Shown: positions 51,681-62,176, counted from the stretch's first letter. The stretch: 64,000 nucleotides of DNA from JAGOCV01 sp049445855 (GCF_049445855.1 NZ_JBMSDV010000001.1:682001-746000); one strand, 5' to 3'. The notes: generated by a model from the letters alone, not told the origin. Numbers and translations are program-made.

Positions 51681-54107
51681 TTGAATTTCATCTCGAAAGC
51701 GGGCTCTTTTGCATTGGGCCGAAGGACATTGAGAGCCGGATTGTTTTTGACATCCACCGTCCACCTCCCCACATTGCTGCTGGAGACACTGCGCACGTTG
51801 ATCGTCGTGCCGTCGGCGAGCGTCGCCGACCAGCGCCCTTCCAGTGGAATTCCGTTTCGCATGACCGGTGAGATTGCTGCCCCACCGGCCAACTCCCCCG
51901 CATACGCGAACACCTGCCGCTCCAGTTCAGCAGGCGATAGTGCCGTCGTATCGAACACCTTGGTGGTCCCGTTCAGATTGCCTTCCGCTGTCGCCGCGTA
52001 GCTCTTGCCACCGATCGTCACGCTGTTCGCACTGCTCTGCCTGTTGAACAACTGCGTCAATTCTCCGACACGCTGTTCCTGCTGCAACAGCAGCTTCTGC
52101 TGGTTCACGGCTTTGAGCGTGGCCGTCAGTTCCTGCACAGCCGCCTTCTCTGCGGCGGTGAGCATCCGGCCTGCGCCCTGGCCCAGTCCTTCTGCCACGC
52201 TGGTGGGCGTGATGGCGCCGGTGGCAATACCCGCGCCGGTCTCTGCCGAGATCAGGCCGACCTGTACAGCCTTGTCGGGGTTGGTAAGCGCCCAGGTCAG
52301 CAGTGCCGGACTGACGCTGGCCAGCGCGATGACGCCCGAGGCCGCACCTGCACCCAGCGTGAGCGTGGTCAGAATCTCGCGGCTTTGCGTGTCCTTGGCA
52401 TGTGCCGCAGCAATGGCATGCGCATCGGGCAATGCCTTGAGGCCCGCCTGGATGTATATGTCCGCCGTCTGTGGCAGTGAAGTTGCGTACATCAGGGTGT
52501 TGGCCTTCTGCGCCGGGGTGGCGAAGAACATGTAGCCCGGACCGCTCGCGCCTTCTGCGGGCAGCATGCCGTGGGCCTGAGACAGGAAGGCGCTGGCCGA
52601 TGCATCCCACATACCCTCGGCACCGAATTGCACTTGCCGGTAGGCTTGCTGGGCGAGCCGGGCGACCGCTTCGTCCTCGCTGATGCCCTGTTGCTGGGCG
52701 TATCGCTTGGCGTTGTCCTTGATCCACTGGGCTTCTGTGGGGTGCAACTGGCGGCTGATGGCGTCAGCCGATAGCGGGGCGGCCGCAGCTCCGGCAGCGC
52801 CTCCAGCGCCGGCCGTCAGTCCCCCGATCAGGGTGTGGGCCAGCTGGAACGCCAGTTGGTGCTGTGCTTCAGGTAGTTGTTGACCGTGGCATTGAAGGCA
52901 CTGGCCGCCCCTGCTCCATTGCCAACGGCTGCACCAACCAGTGCCCCCGCGCCTGCAATCAGCGTTGCGCGCAACTCGTCCGGGATATCCAGTGTTGCGA
53001 TCTGGGTTGCAACTGCATCAATGGTCAACTGACTTGCAAATGCACCCGTAGCACCTTCGATTCCACCAGCCAGACCACCCACAAGCGCGTGCAAACCGAC
53101 GCGGTAGATACCACCTTCAGCCCATTTGGCTGCTTCCTCGGGATCGACATCCTTGAGTTCGTTGAACTTCCTGGTCGCATAGTCCCCAATGGCCCTGGTG
53201 GCCTGCTTGCCGAACTCCATGGTGATGGCGACCTGGGCGTCGATCTCCTTCTGAACCTTGTCCTTCTCGAAGATCGGATCGATGCCGCTCCGGGCGTCTC
53301 CCGTCCGAACGCTCGTGTCTCCTGCAACACCCGAGATACCCGCCGTCGTCACGCTGCTGGCATTGCCGCTGTCTTCTCCGACACCCGCGCCCAGGCCGCT
53401 GACTCCGTAGTTCCCGTTGGACAGCTGCCCGACCCCGCCACTGATGCCAACCGCGTTGCCTTCGTAGCTGGCCGTGTTCTGGATGTCCGTCGCCGTGAGC
53501 GTGCCGCCGGTCGTGAAGCTGTTGCTGCTTTGGTCCACCGCCTGCTGCGTGCTGGCAATCACGCCGCCGTTGAGCGTCGTGTTGCCAGCCACACTCACCT
53601 GGAAGCCGCCGTCCCCCGCCTCGATGCCGCTTCGCTCGTTGACGCTGGCGTAGTCGCTGTCGATGCGGCTGTGACCAGCACTGAGGCTGGCGCCCGTGGG
53701 CACACCTGCGGGGCTGAAGGTGATGCTGCCTCCGCTGTTGCTGCTCCTGCTTTGGTAGGTGCTGGTGTCCTGCAGGCTTTCGATGCTGAGGTTGCCGCCC
53801 ACGTTCGCCTGCGCCTGGTTGGCGCTGACGACAGCGCCGCTGAGCGTAGTGTCAGCACCACTCTGGATGACGATGGTGTTGCCGGCACTGACGTGGGTGT
53901 TGTCATACCAGGTGTCATTGCCCGCTTCACCGCCTCGGCCCCGGCTGGCAGCCACCGTCACGCCGTTCTGGGCGCCGAAGCTCACGCCCACACTGGCCGA
54001 GCTGGAACTGCTGCTGCCCGAGAGGTTGGCGTTGTTCTGAGCGGCCTGCAGGTTCACGTCGCCTTCGGTGGGTAGTCCGGTGGCAGGGGTAATCCCCACG
54101 GTTTCCA
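51677..54107 (-). pseudogene. Orphan cdiA-CT module (passenger end plus toxin), frameshifted
   Basis: This module has no start of its own. It begins at about 54,066 with sequence that matches CdiA from DVNLQAAQNNANLSG onward (paired with 55,737-56,578), then has its own pre-toxin part (ELKDVDPEEAAKWAEGGIYRVGLHALVGG) and a toxin tail that ends GTTINVRSVSSSNVGRWTVDVKNN and PAFEMKFK. The frame changes near 52,850: the first frame ends NNYLKHSTNWRSSWPTP and the second continues LAFQLAHTLIGGLTAGAGGAAG. Either a one-base error or a real mutation is present. It would become active only by recombination into the full cdiA. Confidence 0.8.
53225..54066. repeat. Direct repeat, orphan copy of cdiA passenger end
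   Basis: About 842 bases that pair with 55,737-56,578 in the full-length cdiA at a constant offset of 2,512 bases, so with no net insertion. Similarity is high at the DNA level and breaks sharply at both ends. It is a recombination substrate for toxin exchange. Confidence 0.85.
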
Positions 54108-54674
54108 TTGATACCAATGGTCGGGATTGCTACGTCGCCTGAACTCGTTGATGAAATCAGGCGGACCTACCAACGTGGTGTGGCCCTCACCTTCCCCTAG
54201 TTGAATAAGCCCAAACTGCAACGGCCAGGTGAAACAGAACAAAACTTCCCAGCCAAGCCAGAGCAAATCTAGCGGCTTAAGAATGTCACTCCAACCCGAG
54301 CGTGTCCAAAATCCTAAGCGAAGACATGCCAAGTCTTCTTTGGTGGGGTCAACTAGACGAGCCCCTAAGAACGAGTTGCTTGCTGACTTTCTAAGGTCCC
54401 GTCGTGAACTCGCCAGAACCTGACGAATCCCTCGCTCAGACAACATAGATGCCAGCAGAAGTTCGTCATCATCTTCCATCTGTCCATCAGTTTCTGCGTC
54501 AATGCCCGTCCATCCCAGCTTAGAAATTTCTTCAGCCTTGAATGTGAAGTCTGACTCGAATAGAGCTAGCAACTGTGCTGGGACTTGCTCGCCGAGATTC
54601 AGCCGTTCAATACATGAAGGAATGCGCCCCGCAACAGCCTCCGCAGAGCGAGGAGGAAATTCCAAGCAAATCAT
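54054..54674 (-). CDS. cdiI: CDI immunity protein for the resident CdiA toxin
   Basis: A 206-residue protein I do not recognise by family; its position defines it. The ATG overlaps the cdiA stop by four bases, as usual for cdiAI pairs. It is acidic (QMEDDDELLLASML) and tryptophan-rich at the end (LGFWTRSGWSDILKPLDLLWLGWEVLFCF). Its last three to four codons and its stop lie inside the repeated cdiA DNA at 54,054-54,066, so the natural end may have been altered when the orphan module was joined. G+C is clearly lower than that of neighbours, which fits horizontal transfer. Confidence 0.82.
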   Translation of the reverse strand: MICLEFPPRSAEAVAGRIPSCIERLNLGEQVPAQLLALFESDFTFKAEEISKLGWTGIDAETDGQMEDDDELLLASMLSERGIRQVLASSRRDLRKSASNSFLGARLVDPTKEDLACLRLGFWTRSGWSDILKPLDLLWLGWEVLFCFTWPLQFGLIQLGEGEGHTTLVGPPDFINEFRRRSNPDHWYQWKPWGLPLPPDYPPKAT

Positions 54675-57600
54675 GGCTTTGTCCCAAAACGAATTTCACG
54701 CACCTTTCGCTCACCCCTTAAACGATTCCTATCGATTACCTCAATGGTGGGTCGACCGTCTTGGCTCGGCCGTACCGTCACAGTAGTTCCGTCTGGCAAC
54801 GTACCTGATTGGCCCCAATTGCCATAGTCAGAATCGATAGAGTGCACTCCAGATAGCGGCAGCGAGTGGAATACTTGCTCGGCATCTGCCTGCGTTCCCT
54901 GTGGATACTCAGATATTTGTGTGGTCCCTGGTCTGGTCACAGTCGGCATTCCCCCCATAGCCCCAGTCAGTGCGTCTTCGATCGCCGACCTGTCGCCCGG
55001 CGGCACCGCCATCATGATGCCCGGCCCTTGCTGGACAGGCGTCGGACTTATCGTCGTATTGTTTCCTTCGGGTGCCTCGCCGATCTGGTTACCTCCGGTG
55101 TGATTCGGGGAATCGCTTCCCGGCGGAGTTGCTGGTGAAGGTGTGAGGGTTATACCTCCCGGACCGGGATCGGGCGTTCCCAGAGGCCCGTTGGCAACAG
55201 GCTGCGTGCCTGCACCGAACCCCGGAATCTGTGCCAAGTCCTCGGGCGTGAGCACGCTGGCCACCTTGGCCACCATCGCCGCGCCGCCCAGTTTCAATGT
55301 ATTGAGACACGCGGGTGACATCAGGCACATCCGCGCAGCCGCAACCCCACCGGCCACCACCGCCTCGACCAGCAGCGGGATCGCCATGACGGCATTGTTC
55401 GATGCTTCATTGAATCCAGCCGCCGCGCCTGCTGTGCCGCCTACTGATGCCCCAAGACCCACGGCACTCAATTGAGTGAGCGCTTGCGCGGCTGGGGCGG
55501 GGATGCCTTGATCGATCAGGAACGCCTGGACATGAGGTGCTGCCGTGCTGCTCAGTCCCGCCGCAGCCGCGCCACCCAATCCGCCAGAGAGACCGCCAAC
55601 AACGGCGTGCCCACCTGCACGACACGCACCATCAGGAGCCCAGCACTTCCTTTCTTCTTCGGTTGTTGCTTCGGCGAACCTTCTGTTCGCGTATGTTCCC
55701 CATGCACTGCTCGCCTGCCTCCCGAACTCCGCTGTGATCGTGACCTGGGCGTCGATCTCCTTCTGAACCTTGTCTTTGTCGAAGATCGGATCGATGCCGC
55801 TCTTTGCGTCTCCCGTCCGAACGCTCGTGTCTCCTGCAACACCCGAGATACCCGCCGTCGTCACGCTGCTGGCATTGCCACTGTCTTCTCCGACACCCGC
55901 TCCAAACCCGTTCAGTCCGTAGCTTCCGTTGGCCTGCTGTCCGACACCTCCGCTCACGCTTGCTGCGTTGCCTTCGTAGCTGGCCGTGTTCTGGATGTCA
56001 TTCGTTGTGAGCGATCCACCCGTCGTGAAGCTGTTGTTGCCTTGGTCCACCGCCTGCTGCGTGCTGGCAATCACGCCGCCAGTCAGGGCGGTGTTGTTTG
56101 CCACGCTGATCTGGAACCCCCCATCCCCCGCCTCGATGCCGCTGCGCTCGTTGACGCTGGCGTAGGCGCTGTCGATGTTGCTGCGGCCTGCGCTGAGGCT
56201 GGCCCCCGTGGGCACACCTGCGGGGCTGAAGGTGATGCTGCCTCCGCTGTTGCTGCTCCTGCTTTGGTAGGTGCTGGTGTCCTGCAGGCTTTGGATGCTG
56301 AGGTTGCCGCCCACGTTCGCCTGCACCTGGTTTGCGCTGACGAGCGCGCCGCTCAAGGTGGTATCCGCACCGCTTTCGATGACGACCGTATTGCCGGCAC
56401 TGACGTGGGTGTTGTCGTACCAGGTGTCGTTGCCTGCCTCATTGCCTCGGCCACGGCTTGCAGCCACCGTGACGCCGTTCTGGGCGCCGAAGCTCACGCC
56501 CACACTGGCCGAGCTGGAACTGCTGCTGCCCGAGAGGTTGGCGTTGTTCTGAGCGGCCTGCAGGTCCACGTCACCTTCCGCACTGAGCATGGCGTTGTGG
56601 CCTGCCGTGATGTCGCTGCCCTGCACGAGGATGTCGCTGCCTGCGCCCGCGCCTCTGGCAGTGATGCTGACGTTGCCACCCGCCGCCACGTTGCTGCCTC
56701 TGGCGGTGTTGCTGGTCTGGGTGGTCGTGCTCTGGCTGCGGCTTGAACCCACACTGAAGGTCACGGAACCTGCATCATCGAAGTCCCCGCTGGCCAGCGC
56801 ATTGGCCGCCCCGGTGATCTCGCTGGCGTTGTTGTACAGGTTCAGCGCCGCCGCACCGCCGGCCAGCGCCTGCATCCGGCTGCTTCCCGTGTTGCCGGCT
56901 GCCTGCGCCATCGAATCCACGGTTTGCGCCGCACTGAGGATGGGGCTTCCCACAGAGACGCTCACGCCACTCTGCTTGAACTTCTGCACGGTGGTCGTGG
57001 TGCTCGTCTCCCTTGCCTCGGTGATGGCGACGTTGCGCGCTGCAATGTTGATGTCGCCTCCTGGCGAGAGCACATCACTGCCCGTCTGCGTGTAGTTCTG
57101 CCCGGCGATCAGGTTGACGTTTCCGGTGATCGCACCGACGGTCGAAGCTGCTGCATACGTGCCGCTGCCTTGCTGGTCCGTGCTCTGCATGCGGCTGCCC
57201 AGGGTGATGCTGTTGCCACTGGCGAACACGCCACTCTGGCTGGTGCGGCTGAAGCTGCTGCTGGTGGTGCTGTCAGTGGCCGCTTCGATGCTGAGGTTCT
57301 CGCCAGCCACGACGGTGGTGCCTTGGTCGCTCACCACGTTGGAACCACGGATGGTGGTATCGCCGCCCGACACCATGGTGACCGTGCTGCCACCGAACTC
57401 GCTGGCCACCGACGTATCGCCGGTCCCCTGATTGCGCATTTCCGTTGTCCAGGACGAGAGACCGCTGGATTCATTGGCGTACCGCGCATCGTCACTGCGG
57501 CTGGTGGCACGACCTTCGGTGATGCGGATATCCCGCTCAGCGCTGACCACGAGGTCTTCTTTGGCATCGACCTGAGCGGCCCGTGCATTGACGTCCCGCC

Positions 57601-60600
57601 CGGCGTCCAGGTAGACGCTGCCCCCCGCCACGATCTGGCTGCCCACTTCGCGCGTGCTGCTTTCGCGGATGTAGTTCCGATCGTCGGCCGTCAGGTCCTG
57701 GCTCGTCGCCGTGGTCACGGTGCCCAGGTTGATGTCACGGCCTGCCATCACGGCCATGTCACCATTGCTCGCGAGCACCCCGCCAATGACGTTCACGTCC
57801 TGCCCGGCGCTGGCAATGAGCACCCCTGCCGGGTCGCTCACGTACAGGCCCGCCACCCGGTCCACCTGCGTGAGGCTGCTGGACGAACGCCCGGCGCTTG
57901 CTGCTGCAGTGCTGGTGGTGCTCTGCACGTTGAGGTTGCGTCCGGCGTACACGTCCAGATAGCTCCCAGCCTGCACAGCGCCGCCGATGTTGTTCACATC
58001 CTGCGCGGCGGTGATGACGACCGCTTCCCCCTGGATATGCCCGCCCAGGTTGTTGACGTTGTTCGCGCTGAGGTTGACCACCCGGCGACCCGCCACCGTG
58101 CCCTGGTTCGTCAGGTCGCCCGACAGCTCGATGTTCACGTTGCGGCCGGCGAGCAACGCACCGCTTGCCGTCAGATCGCCCTCTTTGGCACGCACGTACA
58201 CGCGCGGCACCAGCGCCGTGGTCCTGGTGCCATCGGGCAGTGTCACATCTTCGGCCACCAGCCACACGATGTCGCTGGTGAGCTGCGCCATCTGCTGGGC
58301 CGTCAGCGCCACGCCGGGGATGAGGTTCCACGCCTTCGCGTAGGTCACGCCCGCCTCCATCAGGGCGCGGTACTGCGCTTCATCGCTGGCGTAACCGTCC
58401 AGGAACCGCTGGCCCGTGAGCTGGCCAACCTGCTCGCGGATCAATCGTTGCTCGTAGAACCCGTCACCCAGGCGCTTGTGCAAGGTGACAGGGTCGTAGC
58501 TCAGCGCAGCGAGCAGGTAGTCGCTTGCGAGCCACTGGCGGTAGTCGGCGAATCGCGGATCGGTCTCGATCAGGTAGCCGGACGACGAATCGCCCGCCTG
58601 ACGGTACAGGCTGGGTAGCCCCTGCGGGGCCCCGGGAATCGCGGTGCCGGGCGTTGGGACGCTTGTGCGGACTTGGACACTCGTGGTGCCCGTGGCGTTC
58701 GTCTGCGTCAGCACCTGTGACGTGTCCAGTCGCGTGGTGACGTGTTCACGCACTCCGACATACGAACCCCAGCCGTAGTACCCTTCACGTGGCCCGTACG
58801 GGTCATAGGAGACCGTGTCGCGGCGCAACGTGCCGAAGTCGGTGACTGTGCGCTCACCCGGCGTCTCGGTGTTCGTGAGGGTGCTGCCGGAGATGTCCAG
58901 GGTGCCCCCGGCAATGATCTGGCTGTTGTCGTTGAGGACCAAGCCGCCCGCAAGCCGCATATGGCCACCGCTCAGGATGCGCCCTGCCACGCCGGGGTTG
59001 TCCACACCGGTCTGCACCGTCTGCCGGCTGCTGATCCAGACGTGATCGAAGTCCCGGTAGGCCCGGTTCATCAGGTCGGCGTTGTAGTCCTTCAGGCGCG
59101 CAACCAGTTGCTCGTGTTGGCCGGCCGGCACACCGAACAAGGTCCACACCGGATCCGTGGCGGCGTATTCGTAGGGCTTGTAGACCGGATACAGCATCGT
59201 TCCCGCTTCGAGCTCCACCTCCTGATACCCCGCAATCTGCGTGAGTTGGTAGGGCACGCGCGAGTACCCCGCCTCGAACGGATACCGGCTGCTGGGCGCC
59301 ACGTACTCCAGACGCCAGTGATCGATCCCCGCGTCGTAGCGGTCACTCGCGCACTTGAAGCAGTTGCCCAGCTCCCCAGGCAAGTACAACGTGCCGCCCA
59401 GCCGGATGTAGTGCTCGGCCACAGACTCGTTGCTCGTGTCCACGCGCGTGCTGAAGCCCTCGTTGAGGTTGTTCAGCTGCAAGGCTGCGATGCTCACGCT
59501 CCCCAGCGCCTCGATGGTGGAGGCGCGGTTGGTGACAGTCGTGGCGGCCCCCGTGGCATATCCCTGATCGTTCAGAGTGCCACCGATGGCGATGTCTCCC
59601 GCGCTGAAGAGCAGCGAACCGCCCGCGTTCAGCAGGTCCTGCGCACCGATATCGAGCCTGTCGCGTGCGGCCATCGTCGCCGTGCTGCTCACGCCAGCCA
59701 CGGTCTCGGCAACGTTGCTCACCTGCTGCGCCTCGATCATGAGGTGGTCGCCGTAGATGCGCCCCGTGCCGGAGTTGATGAGCGTGGCTGCATCCACATG
59801 CACCGTGCCACCGTCGATCAAACCGCGATTGATGGCGTCGCCGGCCATCTGCAGGCTTGCGTTGCCGCCGACGATCTCTCCGGTGAGGGTGTTGTCCAGC
59901 GCCTTCGCCGCAATGACCAGATTTCCACCAGCGAGCACCGCCCCCTGGTTGGTCAATCCGCCATCGATCCGCAGGTTCAAATCCCCGCCAGAGCGGATCT
60001 CCTGCCGGTTGACCAGCCCGCTTGCGATCCCCAGCTCGAGCTGCTCCCCCGCAGCAATCCGGCCCTCGCCCGCGGGATCTGCCGCCGCCACCAGACCAGC
60101 CGCCTGGATTTGAGCGATTTTTTCTGCCGCGATGCTGCCCGCCGTGTTGCCAATCCCGCCAGCCACCTGCAGGCGCATCGAAGCCTGCGTCTCGATCGCG
60201 CCCGATGTGTTGTCGATGGCGGATGCGCTTGCATCAATATCACCACGCGCCTGGATGACACCCAGCCGGTTGTCCACACCTCCCGCATCGATCGTGAGCG
60301 CCCTCTCACTCCACAGCTGGCCCGACGCGTTGTTCAGCGCAGCGCCACGGCTGTCGATGCTCAACCCCTGCTCCAGCGAGGCCATGACCCCGCCAGCGTT
60401 GTCGATGCCTGTGGCCTGCACAGAAACATGGCCCTGCGCCTGGATGGTGTTGCGGTTGACGAGCTGCCCGTCGTTCAGCAGCACCAGATCGCCCATGCTC
60501 CCGATCTGCCCCGCGTTGTTCACCCCCAGCCCCGCTTCCGTGCCGATCAGGAAGATCTTGCCCGCGTACATGCCGCCCAGCGCGGCCACGTCCAGCGCGA

Positions 60601-61480
60601 ACGCCGGCTTCTCTCCTGTGGCGGCGATGGGCGTTGCTTGTGGGGCACCAGAGGTAGAGGCAGCGCCTGCCTTGACTTCATTGGCGCCTGTGACGACTTT
60701 GAGTTCCTTCGCCCAGATTGACGCGTTCACCTGCATCGCCCTCGCAAGGATCGCCGTGTAGTCCGCATCCCGCGTGTCCAGACCCAGACCTTCCACGTTC
60801 ACCCGCCCGCCTGTGACCCGGAACGATTCGAGGTTCCCGGCGTTCATCACGGGCGTACCCGTCGCGAGCGTCACGCCAGAAGCATTGATGAACCCCGCCC
60901 CGTCCACCTGGATGCCCGCCGGATTGGCCACGATCACTTCGGCTCTTGCCCCACCGACTTCCACCCAGCCCTTGAGCTGGCTTGGGTTGCTCGAGTTGAT
61001 TTCGTTCAGGATCACCCGGGCGGAGCCTGTCGCCAACGAGGGATTTGCAGCGATCCACCCGCCTAGTTTGGTTGACGTATTGGTCCTGCTGTTGTTCAGG
61101 ATCACGCCCTGGCGGTTCACGTCGAATTGCCGATACGTGTTGCGGGAGACACCTGCCGCAGACGGCGTTTGTATGTTGACGACGGGAACACCATTGGAGG
61201 CGGCAAGAACAATCGGGCGCTGGTTGCCCGGAGCACTGGGGTCCGCAATGATCTGCGCCTGGGCCGAAGCGATGAACAACGGATTGAACGCAAGCAAGAC
61301 AGCACCCGCTATGCCACTCAATGCGATGCAACCCGCCAGCAATGCACTGCGAATGCCTCCGGAAGTTGGCTCGACCGTCTCGCCGCTTCCTGCACCGCCG
61401 GCCGTCTTCGCTACTTCCGACACCACCATCCGCTCGCCTCGCGCGGCGCTGAAGATCACACGGTGAATGTTCCGATTCAT
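54671..61480 (-). CDS. cdiA: Contact-dependent inhibition toxin CdiA (filamentous hemagglutinin family)
   Basis: A 2,269-residue two-partner-secretion exoprotein. It has an extended signal region (MNRNIHRVIFSAARG, hydrophobic segment near 45-70), a TPS domain at about 80-270 (NGVPVVNIQTPSAAGVSRNTY, NSSNPSQLKGWVEVGGARAEVIVANPAGIQVDG), long hemagglutinin repeats, a passenger part from about 1,450 (SGADTTLSGALVSANQ) and a toxin tail ending GTLPDGTTVTVRPSQDGRP and VREIRFGTKP. I see no VENN motif. It is exported by CdiB, displayed as a filament and delivers the C-terminal toxin to neighbours. GGGAG lies six bases before the ATG. The toxin activity is not identified. Confidence 0.93.
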   Translation of the reverse strand: MNRNIHRVIFSAARGERMVVSEVAKTAGGAGSGETVEPTSGGIRSALLAGCIALSGIAGAVLLAFNPLFIASAQAQIIADPSAPGNQRPIVLAASNGVPVVNIQTPSAAGVSRNTYRQFDVNRQGVILNNSRTNTSTKLGGWIAANPSLATGSARVILNEINSSNPSQLKGWVEVGGARAEVIVANPAGIQVDGAGFINASGVTLATGTPVMNAGNLESFRVTGGRVNVEGLGLDTRDADYTAILARAMQVNASIWAKELKVVTGANEVKAGAASTSGAPQATPIAATGEKPAFALDVAALGGMYAGKIFLIGTEAGLGVNNAGQIGSMGDLVLLNDGQLVNRNTIQAQGHVSVQATGIDNAGGVMASLEQGLSIDSRGAALNNASGQLWSERALTIDAGGVDNRLGVIQARGDIDASASAIDNTSGAIETQASMRLQVAGGIGNTAGSIAAEKIAQIQAAGLVAAADPAGEGRIAAGEQLELGIASGLVNRQEIRSGGDLNLRIDGGLTNQGAVLAGGNLVIAAKALDNTLTGEIVGGNASLQMAGDAINRGLIDGGTVHVDAATLINSGTGRIYGDHLMIEAQQVSNVAETVAGVSSTATMAARDRLDIGAQDLLNAGGSLLFSAGDIAIGGTLNDQGYATGAATTVTNRASTIEALGSVSIAALQLNNLNEGFSTRVDTSNESVAEHYIRLGGTLYLPGELGNCFKCASDRYDAGIDHWRLEYVAPSSRYPFEAGYSRVPYQLTQIAGYQEVELEAGTMLYPVYKPYEYAATDPVWTLFGVPAGQHEQLVARLKDYNADLMNRAYRDFDHVWISSRQTVQTGVDNPGVAGRILSGGHMRLAGGLVLNDNSQIIAGGTLDISGSTLTNTETPGERTVTDFGTLRRDTVSYDPYGPREGYYGWGSYVGVREHVTTRLDTSQVLTQTNATGTTSVQVRTSVPTPGTAIPGAPQGLPSLYRQAGDSSSGYLIETDPRFADYRQWLASDYLLAALSYDPVTLHKRLGDGFYEQRLIREQVGQLTGQRFLDGYASDEAQYRALMEAGVTYAKAWNLIPGVALTAQQMAQLTSDIVWLVAEDVTLPDGTRTTALVPRVYVRAKEGDLTASGALLAGRNVNIELSGDLTNQGTVAGRRVVNLSANNVNNLGGHIQGEAVVITAAQDVNNIGGAVQAGSYLDVYAGRNLNVQSTTSTAAASAGRSSSSLTQVDRVAGLYVSDPAGVLIASAGQDVNVIGGVLASNGDMAVMAGRDINLGTVTTATSQDLTADDRNYIRESSTREVGSQIVAGGSVYLDAGRDVNARAAQVDAKEDLVVSAERDIRITEGRATSRSDDARYANESSGLSSWTTEMRNQGTGDTSVASEFGGSTVTMVSGGDTTIRGSNVVSDQGTTVVAGENLSIEAATDSTTSSSFSRTSQSGVFASGNSITLGSRMQSTDQQGSGTYAAASTVGAITGNVNLIAGQNYTQTGSDVLSPGGDINIAARNVAITEARETSTTTTVQKFKQSGVSVSVGSPILSAAQTVDSMAQAAGNTGSSRMQALAGGAAALNLYNNASEITGAANALASGDFDDAGSVTFSVGSSRSQSTTTQTSNTARGSNVAAGGNVSITARGAGAGSDILVQGSDITAGHNAMLSAEGDVDLQAAQNNANLSGSSSSSSASVGVSFGAQNGVTVAASRGRGNEAGNDTWYDNTHVSAGNTVVIESGADTTLSGALVSANQVQANVGGNLSIQSLQDTSTYQSRSSNSGGSITFSPAGVPTGASLSAGRSNIDSAYASVNERSGIEAGDGGFQISVANNTALTGGVIASTQQAVDQGNNSFTTGGSLTTNDIQNTASYEGNAASVSGGVGQQANGSYGLNGFGAGVGEDSGNASSVTTAGISGVAGDTSVRTGDAKSGIDPIFDKDKVQKEIDAQVTITAEFGRQASSAWGTYANRRFAEATTEEERKCWAPDGACRAGGHAVVGGLSGGLGGAAAAGLSSTAAPHVQAFLIDQGIPAPAAQALTQLSAVGLGASVGGTAGAAAGFNEASNNAVMAIPLLVEAVVAGGVAAARMCLMSPACLNTLKLGGAAMVAKVASVLTPEDLAQIPGFGAGTQPVANGPLGTPDPGPGGITLTPSPATPPGSDSPNHTGGNQIGEAPEGNNTTISPTPVQQGPGIMMAVPPGDRSAIEDALTGAMGGMPTVTRPGTTQISEYPQGTQADAEQVFHSLPLSGVHSIDSDYGNWGQSGTLPDGTTVTVRPSQDGRPTIEVIDRNRLRGERKVREIRFGTKP
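55737..56578. repeat. Direct repeat, resident cdiA copy
   Basis: Partner of the repeat at 53,225-54,066. It encodes the stretch from about DVDLQAAQNN to IDAQVTITAEFG in CdiA and lies immediately before the toxin-specific region. Confidence 0.85.
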
Positions 61481-61558
61481 TCAAAACTCCCTGATTTGAT
61501 TTGAGACTTGCTGCGTAGGACTTCTTGCGGGGCGACATGGCCGCCCCGCAGCGATTCA

Positions 61559-62176
61559 TCAGAACCGGTAGTTCAGGCCAATGGAGAACATGTCCGAGCG
61601 GAATTTCACTTTCTGGTCCCCGTCCTTGAGGAAGGTCGGTACGCCCATGTACTCGTACTCGGCACGGACGGCCAGATTCCGGTTGATGGCGTACTCGCCA
61701 CCGATCCCCAGCAGGGGAGCAGCCTTGTTGGTTTTGAGCGAACCGCTGCTCCAGCCGTCAGTTGCGAAGCCACTGAGGTTCTGGCTGGCGATGCCGACCT
61801 TGCCGAACACCGCGAACTCGGGAGTGAGCGGCAGGATGCCCAGCGCACTGATGGCGATACCCTTGACGCGCAACGTTCCGTAGCGGGTTTCGCTTTCGGT
61901 GTAGCTGTACTTCTTCAGGTCGTGATACTGGAGTTCAGCTGCGAAGTTCTCGTTGAACTTGTAGCCGCCGTAAATCTTGAAGCCCGTGCCACTGGTGTCT
62001 TCAGTGCCGGTCATTTCGACATCAATGTTGTCGGTGCGAAGCTTGTTGCCAGCCTTGCCGATGCTGCCACCGGCATACCAGCCGATATCGGTGGCCGGCT
62101 TCGTCTGCGCGAATGCAGAAGTGGCGCCCAAGGACAGGACAGTGATCAGGGCAAGGGTCGAATATTTGAAGTTCAT
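61559..62176 (-). CDS. Outer-membrane beta-barrel protein between cdiB and cdiA
   Basis: A 205-residue protein with a Sec signal (cut after SAFAQ, residue 24 or so) and alternating strands typical of an eight-stranded OmpA/OmpW-like barrel: GWYAGGSIGKAGNKL, GFKIYGGYKFNENFAAELQYHDL, GILPLTPEFAVFGKVGIASQ, LLGIGGEYAINRNLAVRAEYEYMG and the final MFSIGLNYRF with a C-terminal phenylalanine, the outer-membrane sorting signal. It lies 66 bases after cdiB and 78 bases before cdiA. It could help outer-membrane export, stabilise the filament or act as a receptor. This gene is not part of the standard cdiBAI set. Confidence 0.88.
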   Translation of the reverse strand: MNFKYSTLALITVLSLGATSAFAQTKPATDIGWYAGGSIGKAGNKLRTDNIDVEMTGTEDTSGTGFKIYGGYKFNENFAAELQYHDLKKYSYTESETRYGTLRVKGIAISALGILPLTPEFAVFGKVGIASQNLSGFATDGWSSGSLKTNKAAPLLGIGGEYAINRNLAVRAEYEYMGVPTFLKDGDQKVKFRSDMFSIGLNYRF

